From Clostridia bacterium (GTDB taxonomy: Bacteria; Bacillota; Clostridia; UBA1212), in NCBI GenBank assembly GCA_017461545.1, contig JAFTXP010000007.1, positions 1-64,000 on the forward strand: a stretch of 64,000 bases of DNA, written 5' to 3'. Shown one piece after another: positions 26,285-35,335 of this stretch. The position numbers and the translations under genes are program-made. The stretch's first letter is position 1; each line of letters opens with the position of its first letter. Under the pieces are notes generated by a model. The model was not told where the DNA came from. It worked only from the letters and a program-made list of their open reading frames with translations, and searched no databases.

Positions 26285-27220
26285 TTAGATAACACTTTTA
26301 AGTTTTTTCGACAATTTTACGGATTCTTCGCGCGCAGCCTCTGCATAGGTTTCAGCGCTGTATTTGCCTGAATATTCGGTATTTTCGTAAGCGTACATAA
26401 TACGTTTTGAGACACATATCAAAGCACCTTGTCCGTCATCGGCATTAAAATATTCCGAATATCTTTCTGTCATAAAATATTCATCTTCATCAGCATCAAC
26501 CAGAATAATACCCCATGAGTCAATATCTCTGACTTCGTAAGCGTCGCCGGCGGATTTCACCGCAAGTCCTACAATGCTGTAGCCGCTGTCGCCCACATAA
26601 TTTTTTCCGAAAAATCCGCCGTCGGCTATTGCCGATTTATACAGTGGTTCTTCGTCTTCTTTGCAAACAATATTTTCGAAATTATCTTCTTTGTCAGAAT
26701 CCGTTGTTATCGCCGAAATGAAAAGACCTCTTGAATTCTCATCGCAGAATCTTACCATATCCCGCAAACCTTCACAGGACGAATAAGGAGAAACAGTCAG
26801 CGCATCTACGCTGAAAGTGCCTTCTATTACAGCGGAGCCGTCTTCTGACACACCCATATCATTTGCCGCAAGATATGCACGTGCATATGCCATACAGTCC
26901 TCTTTTGTTCCGCCTCTTTTGCCGTCTGCAATGACTATCATGCCCTTTGACTTGGCGTACTTTACGGTTGCATCAAAAGCCACAAAACCGCTGATTCCGT
27001 ATACCTCATAGTCTGCAAGAGGCATCACCACTGCCGGAAGAATGTCGCACACCGCATCTATAAATCCTTTGTTGTACAAATACAAAGCTGCACCCAGGCT
27101 CTTATATCCTTTTTTTATAAATTCCGGAAGTTTTTTTACATCCGGTCTCAAAGTCAGAGCCAAATGACTTTTTTTATCTTCACAATTTTTTATAAGTCTG
27201 TCCGAAAAACGGCCTGTCAT
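26285..27220 (-). CDS. Orotidine 5'-phosphate decarboxylase homologue with altered active site
   Basis: The 311 residues align over most of their length with type 2 (PyrF) OMP decarboxylases: a KPQxAFYE-like segment, the DxKxxD strand, GDSGYSIVG and an ending GALICVSKRIMYAYEN. In true enzymes the catalytic tetrad is Lys-Asp-Lys-Asp. Here the first Lys is Met66 (VVMPLADYE), Asp99 and Lys101 remain, and the last Asp is Gly104 (DGKRGG). The usual LDP near residue 25 reads TLRPD. No other pyrimidine gene is adjacent. It is probably a non-decarboxylating paralogue or a decaying gene; an automatic pyrF label would mislead. Confidence 0.75.
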   Translation of the reverse strand: MTGRFSDRLIKNCEDKKSHLALTLRPDVKKLPEFIKKGYKSLGAALYLYNKGFIDAVCDILPAVVMPLADYEVYGISGFVAFDATVKYAKSKGMIVIADGKRGGTKEDCMAYARAYLAANDMGVSEDGSAVIEGTFSVDALTVSPYSSCEGLRDMVRFCDENSRGLFISAITTDSDKEDNFENIVCKEDEEPLYKSAIADGGFFGKNYVGDSGYSIVGLAVKSAGDAYEVRDIDSWGIILVDADEDEYFMTERYSEYFNADDGQGALICVSKRIMYAYENTEYSGKYSAETYAEAAREESVKLSKKLKSVI

Positions 27221-27255
27221 AAAACCATTACCCCTTTGTATAAAATCTTATAGAA

Positions 27256-28209
27256 TTATTCAGCATCGCTGTTATCATTGAAACAATTTTCGTCTATTGT
27301 TACAGTACCGGTGCAATTAACAGCCTGACCGCCTGCATTTACCGTTGTCATTCCTCCGGAAACTGTTACTGTCTGAAGAGACTGTAATGCATCGTCACCT
27401 GCAGTAATATTTACTGTTCCGCCTTCGATACATAAATAGCCTTTTTCTGTTTCCAGCTCATTCTCAACTTTTATACCGTCATCCTGCGATATAACGGTAA
27501 TATTTCCCGAATTTATCGCAACGCTGTCTTTACCTTTTATAGCGTTATTTACCGCTGTAACATTTATAGTTCCCGAAACGATTTTCAAATCATTTGTTGT
27601 CGCAATACCGTTGTTGTAATTTCCTGTTACATTTAGCGTACCTGTGCCGTTAAATGTAAGATCATCTTTGCTGTACACGCATGAATTATGTTCTGCTGCA
27701 CCTGCTTCATATACATATGTTCTACCGTCACTTAAACTATTAACAGTATCTTTTACAACTGTAACAGAAACCTTATCTGCACCGGTTACATATAGAGCTG
27801 AAGAATCGGAACAAGAAATATTTACGCCGTTTAATACAAGATGAACTTTTTCTGTTTTTTCTACTGTAACGACGATCTGACCGTCACTTAATGTTCCGCT
27901 CAGCACATACGTGCCCTCACGGTTCACGGTAAGAACACTACCCTCAGCAGAAGCGCCTGAACCGGAAATGCTTATTCCTGAATCAGCAAGAGTTATCATG
28001 GTAGCTTTTGAATCCCACATCGCATCAAGATCAAAGTCCGAATACTTGTCAGATGCAGCAGCAACACTTTCTTCTCCGAATGCTCCGCCGCCTATGGAAG
28101 GCTGATCTGTCGATGCATTTTGAGCAATTCCGCCGCACGCCGAAACTGCTGAACATATACAAACAACTGTGAGTATCACCACAGTAATTTTTTCAGAAAA
28201 TTTTTTCAT
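27256..28209 (-). CDS. Carbohydrate-binding beta-helix lipoprotein (Cthe_2159-like)
   Basis: The 317-residue lipoprotein has a signal peptide ending in lipobox SAC with Cys25, an Ala/Ser/Gly-rich linker, then repeated strands of about 20 residues such as NGTGTLNVTGNYNNGI, NAIKGKDSVAINSGN, DDGIKVENELE and GDDALQSLQTVTVSGG. This matches the Cthe_2159-like family, whose founding member binds cellulose and polygalacturonate. It is monocistronic with its own promoter. The next genes upstream on the minus strand include a GH28-like enzyme, which could make pectin-type ligands a shared theme. Confidence 0.78.
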   Translation of the reverse strand: MKKFSEKITVVILTVVCICSAVSACGGIAQNASTDQPSIGGGAFGEESVAAASDKYSDFDLDAMWDSKATMITLADSGISISGSGASAEGSVLTVNREGTYVLSGTLSDGQIVVTVEKTEKVHLVLNGVNISCSDSSALYVTGADKVSVTVVKDTVNSLSDGRTYVYEAGAAEHNSCVYSKDDLTFNGTGTLNVTGNYNNGIATTNDLKIVSGTINVTAVNNAIKGKDSVAINSGNITVISQDDGIKVENELETEKGYLCIEGGTVNITAGDDALQSLQTVTVSGGMTTVNAGGQAVNCTGTVTIDENCFNDNSDAE

Positions 28210-28256
28210 AACAAAATATTCCTCCGATAGTTTTATTTCTTACCGAACGACACTTA

Positions 28257-28285
28257 ATTATATAATAAACAGCCTTAATTGTAAA
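28257..28285 (-). promoter_or_regulatory. Promoter of the beta-helix lipoprotein gene
   Basis: On the minus strand, TTTACA (28285-28280) and a perfect TATAAT (28262-28257) are 17 bases apart, with GGAGG ahead of the start codon. Confidence 0.65.
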
Positions 28286-28336
28286 TTTAGTTTAATGTTT
28301 ATAAATCTTTATATTTCTATGACACAAATATCAAAA

Positions 28337-28363
28337 CCGCTGCCTGATTTATTGCGGCAGCGG
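28337..28363 (-). terminator. Terminator of the dehydrogenase gene
   Basis: CCGCTGCC (28337-28344) pairs with GGCAGCGG (28356-28363), followed on the minus strand by TTTTGAT. Confidence 0.7.
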
Positions 28364-28386
28364 AATCAAATAATTCATTATATAAT

Positions 28387-29346
28387 TTATACTATTCGAT
28401 TTCTGTCATCTCCTGCAAAAAACGCTTCAATGTTTTTTGCGACTTCTGAAAGGCATCTGTTCCGCGCCTCGTATGCGCCCCATGCCATGTGAGGGGTCAG
28501 AAGCACATTAGAGAGGTGCTTTATACGGTTGTAAGGATGGTTTTCAGGAAAAGGCTCCTGCGAGTACACATCACATCCAAAACCGGCAATCCGACCCGAA
28601 ACAACAGCGTTTGTAACAGCCTCTTCATCAACCACCGCACCGCGCGCAGTATTTACAAGCAGAACGCTCTTCTTCATCATAGAAATGCGCTCTTCGTTTA
28701 TAAGATTTCTTGTGCCGTTGTTTAAAGGGGTGTGGAGCGTTATGATATCCGATCTGCGGCAAAGTTCGTCTATGTCAACACATTCGATACCTTCTTCGAA
28801 ATTCCGCTTATTTACGATAACATTACATCCAAAAGCTTCGGCAACTTTCGAAACCTGCTTTCCTATTGTGCCGTATCCCACAATTCCCCATGTCATACCG
28901 CACAGTTCGTGATACACAGGCTCCAGACGGTTCTGCACACCGCTTTCCGTATACTTTCCCGTATTTACATATTCCATATACTCCTTAAGATGCACCGACA
29001 TTGCAAGCACCATTGAAGCCGTAAGCTGTGCCACACTTGACGAAGAATATCCGGCAACATTACATACCGCTATATTATTTTCACGGCAATAATCAATATC
29101 TATGTTGTCAAACCCGGTCGCCGCAACGCAAATCAATTTGAGTTTCTTTGCTGCAGAAAGGTTTGAACCGTTCAGTTTGACCTTATTTAACACTACCGCA
29201 TCGCAATCTTCTATGCGAACGGAAACGACCTCAGACGAGGTCATGTCGTATTTGCATACATCGCCGAGTTTGTACAGCGGCTCCAAATCAATATCCTTGC
29301 CCAAGGTCGCAGAATCTAAAATTGTTATTTTTATTTTATTTTCCAT
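28387..29346 (-). CDS. D-2-hydroxyacid dehydrogenase (glycerate dehydrogenase-like)
   Basis: This is an NAD-dependent D-2-hydroxyacid dehydrogenase of about 319 residues. The cofactor motif GYGTIGKQV is near residue 145. The substrate Arg lies in VNTARGAVVDE, the Glu in SQEPFPENHP, and the catalytic His in LLTPHMAWGA. This pattern resembles glycerate/hydroxypyruvate reductases, but the natural substrate is not proven. The start is ATG 29346, because the GTG 15 bases earlier has no better ribosome site. It follows the GH28-like gene by 11 bases, so the two are probably expressed together. Confidence 0.85.
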   Translation of the reverse strand: MENKIKITILDSATLGKDIDLEPLYKLGDVCKYDMTSSEVVSVRIEDCDAVVLNKVKLNGSNLSAAKKLKLICVAATGFDNIDIDYCRENNIAVCNVAGYSSSSVAQLTASMVLAMSVHLKEYMEYVNTGKYTESGVQNRLEPVYHELCGMTWGIVGYGTIGKQVSKVAEAFGCNVIVNKRNFEEGIECVDIDELCRRSDIITLHTPLNNGTRNLINEERISMMKKSVLLVNTARGAVVDEEAVTNAVVSGRIAGFGCDVYSQEPFPENHPYNRIKHLSNVLLTPHMAWGAYEARNRCLSEVAKNIEAFFAGDDRNRIV

Positions 29347-29357
29347 TATAAATTTTC

Positions 29358-30803
29358 TCACAAAACAAAAATCTGTTTTACATTCGGATCCGGATGATAT
29401 GTCATCTCTTCAAGATTTTCTATCTTCTTTCCGTTAACATAAAGTCCGTCTATTATAAAATCATAATGTATAGCGTCCGCAGACCTCGAACCTATATGTA
29501 TGCGCGGCATCGGAAGGCCCTCATCAAGATATACATTTATGTTTTTGTATATTATTCCGTGCGTAACACCGTAATTATTTTTCTCTTCTTCGGTAGTCTC
29601 AGGCAATATGAATTTGAAATTATCCGAGTAAATCAAGTTAGGCATACCTATTCTGTCACCGGGCTCATATTTCATCTCATCATACTCATGATATATCTCC
29701 GGGAGACAGGTGTTTGAATATTCGACATTAATATTCTCAAATTTTATGTCAGAAATCTCAGCAACACCGCCGTTCTGTATGTCAATACATGCAGCAGAGC
29801 TGTGTATAAGTTCGCAATTCTTAAATAAGATATTCGAAAACTCGGTACAATACGTTTCGATACCTATCTCAATATTTCTGCCCCATCCGCACCACATTAC
29901 GCAGTTTTCAACGGCTATGTGTCCGACGGGCAAATGTTTGTATTCTGGAATACCCTTTATTGTAATAACATCATCAAACGCTCTTATAAATGAATTCCTT
30001 ACAACAACATCGCCGGAGTTACATATATCCACACCGTCGGTATTGTATCTCCACTGACCTATTATTTTTATGTTTTCTATATCTACATTATGGCATCCGA
30101 AAAGGCTTATTACCCATATTGCGGAATTTCGCAAAACAACTCCTTCGATCAGTATATCGTGGCTGTCATAGAATTTAATATTACCTTTTGTACTGGGCAG
30201 ATAGCAATGTTCGATAATACGTTCTTCGTATGTGCCGTCGATTATACCATAACCGAAAATTCTTACATCGTGAACGCTTTCGCCCAAAATCGAACCGTAT
30301 ACAATGGCTTCTTTATCCACATATACGGTATCTCCCGATTTTACTCGTATAAGTCCCGGGAAATGTACGCCCGGTCCAAAATAATATGTGGCATTTTCGC
30401 CGTCAGCATAATCATTCACATTATTTACAAATATATGTAACGCCTCATGGTCGTCGTCGAGTTCGAGGACATACTGACCGTTTTCCGTTATATCAAATGT
30501 AATAATATTTCCTTTTGCAGCTGTTGTAATATTTTTTGAGAACGGCTTGACAAACGCCTTTTTAAAAGCTTTATTACATTCGACTTCCAAAGTAACTTTC
30601 TCATCAGCCTCAAAGCATATAAAACCTGCTATCTCAGTCTGGTCTATTGATCTTTGTTTGCCGGGCCATGTTCTGTTGAAAGGCATAGCAGAAACACGAG
30701 CCTGATGGACATCGCATGTCAAGCCGTTTACCTTTACCTTATATAAATCCGTAGTATCTGACATGCCGTCAGGAGCTAAAGGACTTTTTGCAAAACGTAT
30801 CAT
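29358..30803 (-). CDS. GH28-like parallel beta-helix glycosidase
   Basis: This 481-residue protein has no signal peptide and is therefore cytoplasmic. A right-handed parallel beta-helix carries the GH28-type motif NTDGVDI and, further on, AFDDVITIKG with the Asp pair. The usual GHG is replaced around PVGHIAVENC. GH28 enzymes cleave galacturonan-type or related linkages; cytoplasmic members in gut Clostridia usually work on small oligosaccharides. The N-terminal about 120 residues form a beta-sandwich-like extension. It has its own promoter and is first in a unit with a hydroxyacid dehydrogenase, which suggests sugar-acid breakdown. Confidence 0.75.
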   Translation of the reverse strand: MIRFAKSPLAPDGMSDTTDLYKVKVNGLTCDVHQARVSAMPFNRTWPGKQRSIDQTEIAGFICFEADEKVTLEVECNKAFKKAFVKPFSKNITTAAKGNIITFDITENGQYVLELDDDHEALHIFVNNVNDYADGENATYYFGPGVHFPGLIRVKSGDTVYVDKEAIVYGSILGESVHDVRIFGYGIIDGTYEERIIEHCYLPSTKGNIKFYDSHDILIEGVVLRNSAIWVISLFGCHNVDIENIKIIGQWRYNTDGVDICNSGDVVVRNSFIRAFDDVITIKGIPEYKHLPVGHIAVENCVMWCGWGRNIEIGIETYCTEFSNILFKNCELIHSSAACIDIQNGGVAEISDIKFENINVEYSNTCLPEIYHEYDEMKYEPGDRIGMPNLIYSDNFKFILPETTEEEKNNYGVTHGIIYKNINVYLDEGLPMPRIHIGSRSADAIHYDFIIDGLYVNGKKIENLEEMTYHPDPNVKQIFVL

Positions 30804-30848
30804 TTCAAAATTACCCCCAAAGGTTTTTTAAATTACGCAAACGTGGAT

Positions 30849-30876
30849 ATTATAAAGCTTATAAATAATTTTGCAA
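30849..30876 (-). promoter_or_regulatory. Promoter of the GH28-like/dehydrogenase unit
   Basis: On the minus strand, TTGCAA (30876-30871) and TATAAT (30854-30849) are 16 bases apart, starting just past the stop of the upstream helicase-loader gene. Confidence 0.55.
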
Positions 30877-30878
30877 CA

Positions 30879-31904
30879 TTATTTTTTCTTAAAACGGAGA
30901 TTTTGCCCTATAAATTTTAAACCCGTGAATTCATCATATAATCTTGAAGCAATTCTCTCATCATAATACCTGAACATATTTTTTTGAGAGAGATTTGTTG
31001 ATACTATTGTCCGGAGTCCGCTTCCGTATTTTCTGCTTCGTTCATTCAGAACTTCGAGCAATTCCTGATATTTTGCATCGCTTTGCTTTTCCGTTCCGAG
31101 ATCATCGATTATCAGAACATCAATACTTCGTATAAGATTGCAAAACTCCTGTTTTTCTATCCTCTGCTCGTCGTTTACGGTCACTGAAGTAGCCTTTGCA
31201 AGCATTGAAGGAGCCGATATATACATAACCGGAACACCTTTTTTCACAAGTTCGTATGCAATAGCATTGCACATAAAACTTTTACCAACGCCGGACTTTC
31301 CCCAGAATAACATATTTTTTGCATTTTCTGTTCCGAAATCAGCTACAAATGAACGGCATTTTTTCAGAACAGCCGCCATGTATTCAGAAGGAGAAAGCGG
31401 TGCAATAGCTTTTTGATCTTTCGAATCTTCTTCGTCATTCAAATCAAAAGTATAAATATCTGTTCTGAATGTTTCAAAAGTTCCCCGGTCCGGTGTTATT
31501 GCGAAATTTTCAGCAAGTAAATCAGCCAGCAGTTGTTTGTAACACCGGCATCTTACGGTCTTTCCCGATTCGGTGTAATATCCTTCGTCGGAACATACTC
31601 TGCAAAAGTATACATTATCAAAAAAATCATCTCCGATATTTTCGGTCAGAAGATTTTTCTCTGCAATTAGTTTATCAAGTTCCGACTGAGCCGTTTTATA
31701 TTCGCCGGAAGATTTTCCTTTAAACGCAAGTCTGCCCAATGCCAATCCTTTTCGCCTTATTTTTTCATTTATCTCTGTGTATCCCGGAACATTTTTCTCA
31801 GCATATTTTATACGCTCTTCCCGCAGTCTGAGAGCTGAATTTCTTCTCTCGGATAAAATAGAAGAGATTTGTTCGTGAATACTTTTGACATATTTATCTT
31901 CCAT
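30879..31904 (-). CDS. DnaC/DnaI-like replicative helicase loader
   Basis: This is an AAA+ ATPase (341 residues) expected to load DnaB-type helicase at origins. An N-terminal coiled region precedes a zinc-binding cluster (CRVC about residue 100, then CRC about 115). Walker A is GKSGVGKS near residue 208, Walker B VLIIDDLG, and a sensor region contains IVSTNLS. The start codon overlaps the stop of the DnaD-domain gene by one base (TAATG), the common DnaB/DnaD-DnaI pairing of Firmicutes. Confidence 0.85.
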   Translation of the reverse strand: MEDKYVKSIHEQISSILSERRNSALRLREERIKYAEKNVPGYTEINEKIRRKGLALGRLAFKGKSSGEYKTAQSELDKLIAEKNLLTENIGDDFFDNVYFCRVCSDEGYYTESGKTVRCRCYKQLLADLLAENFAITPDRGTFETFRTDIYTFDLNDEEDSKDQKAIAPLSPSEYMAAVLKKCRSFVADFGTENAKNMLFWGKSGVGKSFMCNAIAYELVKKGVPVMYISAPSMLAKATSVTVNDEQRIEKQEFCNLIRSIDVLIIDDLGTEKQSDAKYQELLEVLNERSRKYGSGLRTIVSTNLSQKNMFRYYDERIASRLYDEFTGLKFIGQNLRFKKK

Positions 31905-32932
31905 TACTTATTCCCGTCCTCTTCTGTTATGTCCAATAAACTCTCTTTTGAAATGCCATCAAAAAAATCATCATTATACTTTCGCTGTTCAAAATTATTT
32001 CTTATAGTATCGGCACTTTTGTACGGTGCACGCGCAGCTTTTTGAGATGCATTCTGCGCACCGTATTGTTTTTTTCTCTCCGCTTCGTACTCTTCTATCT
32101 CCGTAACCGTTTTCAGATTATTCCTGTGCCAGTCCGAAATGATTGCATCAAAAGTTCCCAAAGTAGCGTTTGTCCTGTACACTGATTTCTTTAACGCAAT
32201 CTCTACTATACTCATCGTATATCCGTATGTAAAATACCACTTTTTTATAATGCTCTCTTCGTATTCATTAAAATATCTTCTTATATTAAGTTTTTTTGCA
32301 ATAGCGCTGCGCATCTTGCAATACTCATCATAATCTTCGAGATATTTGCCCAGATCACTTCCGGTTTTTATTCCCTGTCTGTTCCACTCTTCGGCAACTG
32401 CCCTTACGTAAGCTTTGGTCATGCTTCTGTTCATCTCACAGTGCTGGAAAAGCATAAATATAACATCGGAAGAGAATCCGAATTTCTCCTGCCAAAGTTC
32501 TATCTGATTAAACCACGACGGAGGCATATTCCCTCCGAAAAACCTGTCACTTACTGATTTCATCATCTGGACATGTTCTTTTCGCTTTTCGTCGGTAAAA
32601 TCGCTTTGCAAAGGATTTTTGGCAGTTCTCAAAGTGTAACTTTTTTTAAGTTCATTTAAAGCCAAATCATTTATAACAACAACTCCGGACTGAATTTGCA
32701 GTAATTCCGCTGCCTGCAGCAAAACAAGGCAATCTTCAAGTTCGTTCTTTCCCATATGAAGCTCGCCTGCAACTGTCTCTACCGTAAAATCCTTATTTTC
32801 CGAAGAAATATATAAAAGATACATATACACTTTTACAGATTGCGGATTTAATGTCGGTAAATAATCCGTAAAGAAAAGCTTATTAATTTCTATATTTTCA
32901 AACATTTGATTTTTTATTGTTTCAATTTTCAT
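31904..32932 (-). CDS. DnaD-domain replication initiation protein
   Basis: The 342 residues have an N-terminal winged-helix-like part (about 20-100) and a C-terminal DnaD/DnaB2 domain (about 225-290) with the typical YF.YG-type segment (WYFTYGYTMSIVEIALKK). Such proteins bridge DnaA at the origin and the helicase loader encoded next. The tail (about 295-342) is polar and probably disordered. Confidence 0.8.
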   Translation of the reverse strand: MKIETIKNQMFENIEINKLFFTDYLPTLNPQSVKVYMYLLYISSENKDFTVETVAGELHMGKNELEDCLVLLQAAELLQIQSGVVVINDLALNELKKSYTLRTAKNPLQSDFTDEKRKEHVQMMKSVSDRFFGGNMPPSWFNQIELWQEKFGFSSDVIFMLFQHCEMNRSMTKAYVRAVAEEWNRQGIKTGSDLGKYLEDYDEYCKMRSAIAKKLNIRRYFNEYEESIIKKWYFTYGYTMSIVEIALKKSVYRTNATLGTFDAIISDWHRNNLKTVTEIEEYEAERKKQYGAQNASQKAARAPYKSADTIRNNFEQRKYNDDFFDGISKESLLDITEEDGNK

Positions 32933-32944
32933 CAGTATACCTCG

Positions 32945-34018
32945 TTATGAAATAGCGGAAGTAAAAACCTTTGCTGCATGAATTACAAAACGGCCGTTGG
33001 CATAATCATACTTATGGCATGTAGAAAGCGTCAGTATCGGAGTATCTTCGGTAAGTTCCACATCGCTTTGGTGGAGAGAATCCTGCTGAAGTCCTTTTAT
33101 AAACTCAAAATAATTGTCTTTGTTTACAAAACTTGTCTGTATATAGTAATTATCCGTAGTAGTTTCGTATACGGAAAAAATCTTCCAAGCGGTAACTTCT
33201 GTTTCCGTATATGTGTAAATCATCAAATGGCTGTCGAAATAAGACTTATCAGCATACTTTTTCAGCGAGCCGAACATAGTACCGTTTTGCATATTGTGTC
33301 CGTAAACGATATTGTTTCCGTATGACATATCACTTTCATTTCTGTAATCCAGGAATAATGTTCCGGAAAGATTATCTTCACCGTTTATGTTTCTTCTGAG
33401 ATAATAGTCGTTATCCTCAGCCTGTACTACAGAATAACTTATACTTGTATCTTCGACATATATCCAAAATACAAAGTCCTTATATGCGTCCGCGAGTCTT
33501 TTTATACTGTCAATCGACGATACAACAGGATAAGTAAAACGCTGACCCTCTTCTCCGGGAGCCTCTGTCTCTTCGATCGGATATTTCGGAACTTCTCTTG
33601 CCAAAGCCTCGTCGATTTTTTCGTCAGGTGCATAAAAAGAAATTCCGAATTCATCAACAATAGCGTTATTTAATTCGATATCTTCAATATATCCTGAAGC
33701 ATAATTACACAAAACAGCCAAAGAACAAAACATAATTACAAATGCTATAATACGAACAAAAGTATTAAAATCTGCAGTATTTTTTTTCTTTTTGTTATTC
33801 TTCACAGACTTCTTTGATGACACAGTTTTCTTTTTTACAGTTTTAGCCGCAGCGGCCGGAACAACTTTACTATGCTTTTTTGTGCCGGATAAATCCAATG
33901 AAACTTTATGAGCAGGTTTAAAGTCAGACTTAATATACATACCAAAACGGGCCTGAAATTTTTCGGGCACAGGAATTCTTATATTCTGTTTTTCAGACAA
34001 TCGAAAACGCTTCGCCAT
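32945..34018 (-). CDS. Class B-type sortase
   Basis: This membrane transpeptidase (357 residues) cleaves sorting motifs and links surface proteins to the wall or to each other. It has a long basic Lys-rich cytoplasmic N-terminus (about 40-85) and one membrane helix (about 87-106). The catalytic set is His241 (YGHNM), Cys334 (TLSTCHKYD) and Arg343 (GRFVIHA). The spacing and STC form fit class B. The start is ATG 34018, with AGGAGG upstream. No substrate lies beside it; the LPSTG adhesin at 17.9-20.5 kb is the only candidate in the window. Confidence 0.88.
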   Translation of the reverse strand: MAKRFRLSEKQNIRIPVPEKFQARFGMYIKSDFKPAHKVSLDLSGTKKHSKVVPAAAAKTVKKKTVSSKKSVKNNKKKKNTADFNTFVRIIAFVIMFCSLAVLCNYASGYIEDIELNNAIVDEFGISFYAPDEKIDEALAREVPKYPIEETEAPGEEGQRFTYPVVSSIDSIKRLADAYKDFVFWIYVEDTSISYSVVQAEDNDYYLRRNINGEDNLSGTLFLDYRNESDMSYGNNIVYGHNMQNGTMFGSLKKYADKSYFDSHLMIYTYTETEVTAWKIFSVYETTTDNYYIQTSFVNKDNYFEFIKGLQQDSLHQSDVELTEDTPILTLSTCHKYDYANGRFVIHAAKVFTSAIS

Positions 34019-34075
34019 ATTAATCCTCCTGTCATAAGTTAATATACGCCATAATGGAACAACGATATTCACTCT

Positions 34076-34105
34076 ATTTTACAACAGTATTATTACGCGG
34101 GTCAA
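34076..34105 (-). promoter_or_regulatory. Promoter of the sortase gene
   Basis: On the minus strand, TTGACC (34105-34100) and TAAAAT (34081-34076) are 18 bases apart. Confidence 0.55.
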
Positions 34106-34172
34106 ACATAAAAATGTATAATTTATTAAATAATTAATAAAAAAATAGGTGTATTTTTTTACGCCTGAAAAA

Positions 34173-34207
34173 AAGCCACGGTTGCACTAATTATACAACC
34201 GTGGCTT
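34173..34207 (-). terminator. Terminator of the zinc-ribbon protein gene
   Basis: A perfect 12-bp stem AAGCCACGGTTG (34173-34184) with CAACCGTGGCTT (34196-34207) is followed on the minus strand by a T-run. It lies 20 bases after the stop codon. Confidence 0.85.
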
Positions 34208-34226
34208 CAATAAAATTATTTTGAAA

Positions 34227-34646
34227 TTATTCTTCTTCCTCATCGTCACAACCTGCACATCCGCAGCAGTCGCCGTCACATTCGAAGTCAATGCTTACAT
34301 CTTCTCCGCAGTTCGGGCACTTAATTGTGATTTCATCTGAATCATCGAGAATATCTTCGTCAATGGAAAGAATACTTCCGCAATTCGGACATTCCAACTC
34401 ATCACAGCAAAGCTCATCTTCGTCCTCGTAAATATAATCTTCGAGATCACAGAAGTCTTCCTCAAGATCTGCCAATGTCTCCGAAAGGTCGTCTTGCTGT
34501 TCTTCCAAAGATTCTACGGAAGTTGCTATATCATCAATAAGTTCGATAATCTCATCAAGAAGTCTTACTTCATTTGAATCTTTATCAAGTTTCATACCGT
34601 CAGCAAGTCCTCTGAGGTAGCTGACTCTCTCAATCAAATATCCCAT
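34227..34646 (-). CDS. CD1247-type N-terminal domain protein with zinc ribbon
   Basis: The 139 residues have an N-terminal helical segment starting MGYLIERVSYLRGLADGM, typical of the clostridial CD1247 N-terminal domain, then an acidic coiled coil, and then a two-knuckle zinc ribbon (CPNCG about residue 85 and CPNCG about 109). The C-terminus is very acidic with a Cys cluster (CDGDCCGCAGC) that could bind extra metal. The function is unknown. It is probably co-transcribed after efp, with its own strong terminator. Confidence 0.75.
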   Translation of the reverse strand: MGYLIERVSYLRGLADGMKLDKDSNEVRLLDEIIELIDDIATSVESLEEQQDDLSETLADLEEDFCDLEDYIYEDEDELCCDELECPNCGSILSIDEDILDDSDEITIKCPNCGEDVSIDFECDGDCCGCAGCDDEEEE

Positions 34647-34689
34647 GGTAAAATCCCCCTTTATAAGTAATCAATAACCGGTTTTATAA

Positions 34690-35247
34690 TTATGCACGTC
34701 CAAGATATTCGCCTGTACGTGTGTCAATCTTTATACGGTCACCGATATTTATAAACATCTGAACCTTAACGGTAGCACCGGTTTCTACTGTAGCCGGCTT
34801 GAGTGTGTTAGTAGCTGTATCGCCTTTTATACCGGGCTCTGTCTCTGTAACTTCGAGTTCTACAAATGTAGGAGGCTCGATACCGAAAACATTGCCTTTA
34901 AAAGAAAGAATCTTACATACATCATTTTCTTTTACAAACTTAAGTGAATCGCCTACTGTCTCTGCATTTATAGGCATCTGATCGTATGTCTCAACGTCCA
35001 TGAAGTAGTAAAGATCTTCGTCGTTGTAAAGATACTGCATATCTCTTCTCTCTACTCTTGCTTCGGGAAGTCTGTCTGTAGGGTTAAAAGATCTTTCTAC
35101 AGTAGCACCTGTAATAACATTTTTAATCTTTGTTCTTACAAAAGCTGCGCCTTTACCGGGTTTTACATGCTGAAATTCGACAATCTGCCATACGCCGTTG
35201 TCCATTTCAAATGTCATACCATTTCTAAAATCTCCTGCGGATATCAT
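34690..35247 (-). CDS. efp: Elongation factor P
   Basis: EF-P relieves ribosome stalling at polyproline. The 185 residues show the three beta-barrel domains, with [14 protein letters not shown] (the Lys in the tip loop being the usual modification site) and the closing TGEYLGRA. The start is ATG 35247 with GGAGGTATATTT in front; an upstream start at 35271 would lack a ribosome site. A consensus promoter lies at 35300-35328. Confidence 0.96.
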   Translation of the reverse strand: MISAGDFRNGMTFEMDNGVWQIVEFQHVKPGKGAAFVRTKIKNVITGATVERSFNPTDRLPEARVERRDMQYLYNDEDLYYFMDVETYDQMPINAETVGDSLKFVKENDVCKILSFKGNVFGIEPPTFVELEVTETEPGIKGDTATNTLKPATVETGATVKVQMFINIGDRIKIDTRTGEYLGRA

Positions 35248-35299
35248 AAATATACCTCCAAATATATACAAAATATTAACTAAATAAATAATCCATGAA

Positions 35300-35328
35300 A
35301 TTATACATCATAATAAAAACTTGTACAA
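35300..35328 (-). promoter_or_regulatory. Promoter of efp
   Basis: On the minus strand, TTGTAC (35328-35323) and a perfect TATAAT (35305-35300) are 17 bases apart. Confidence 0.7.
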
Positions 35329-35335
35329 GCAAAAA

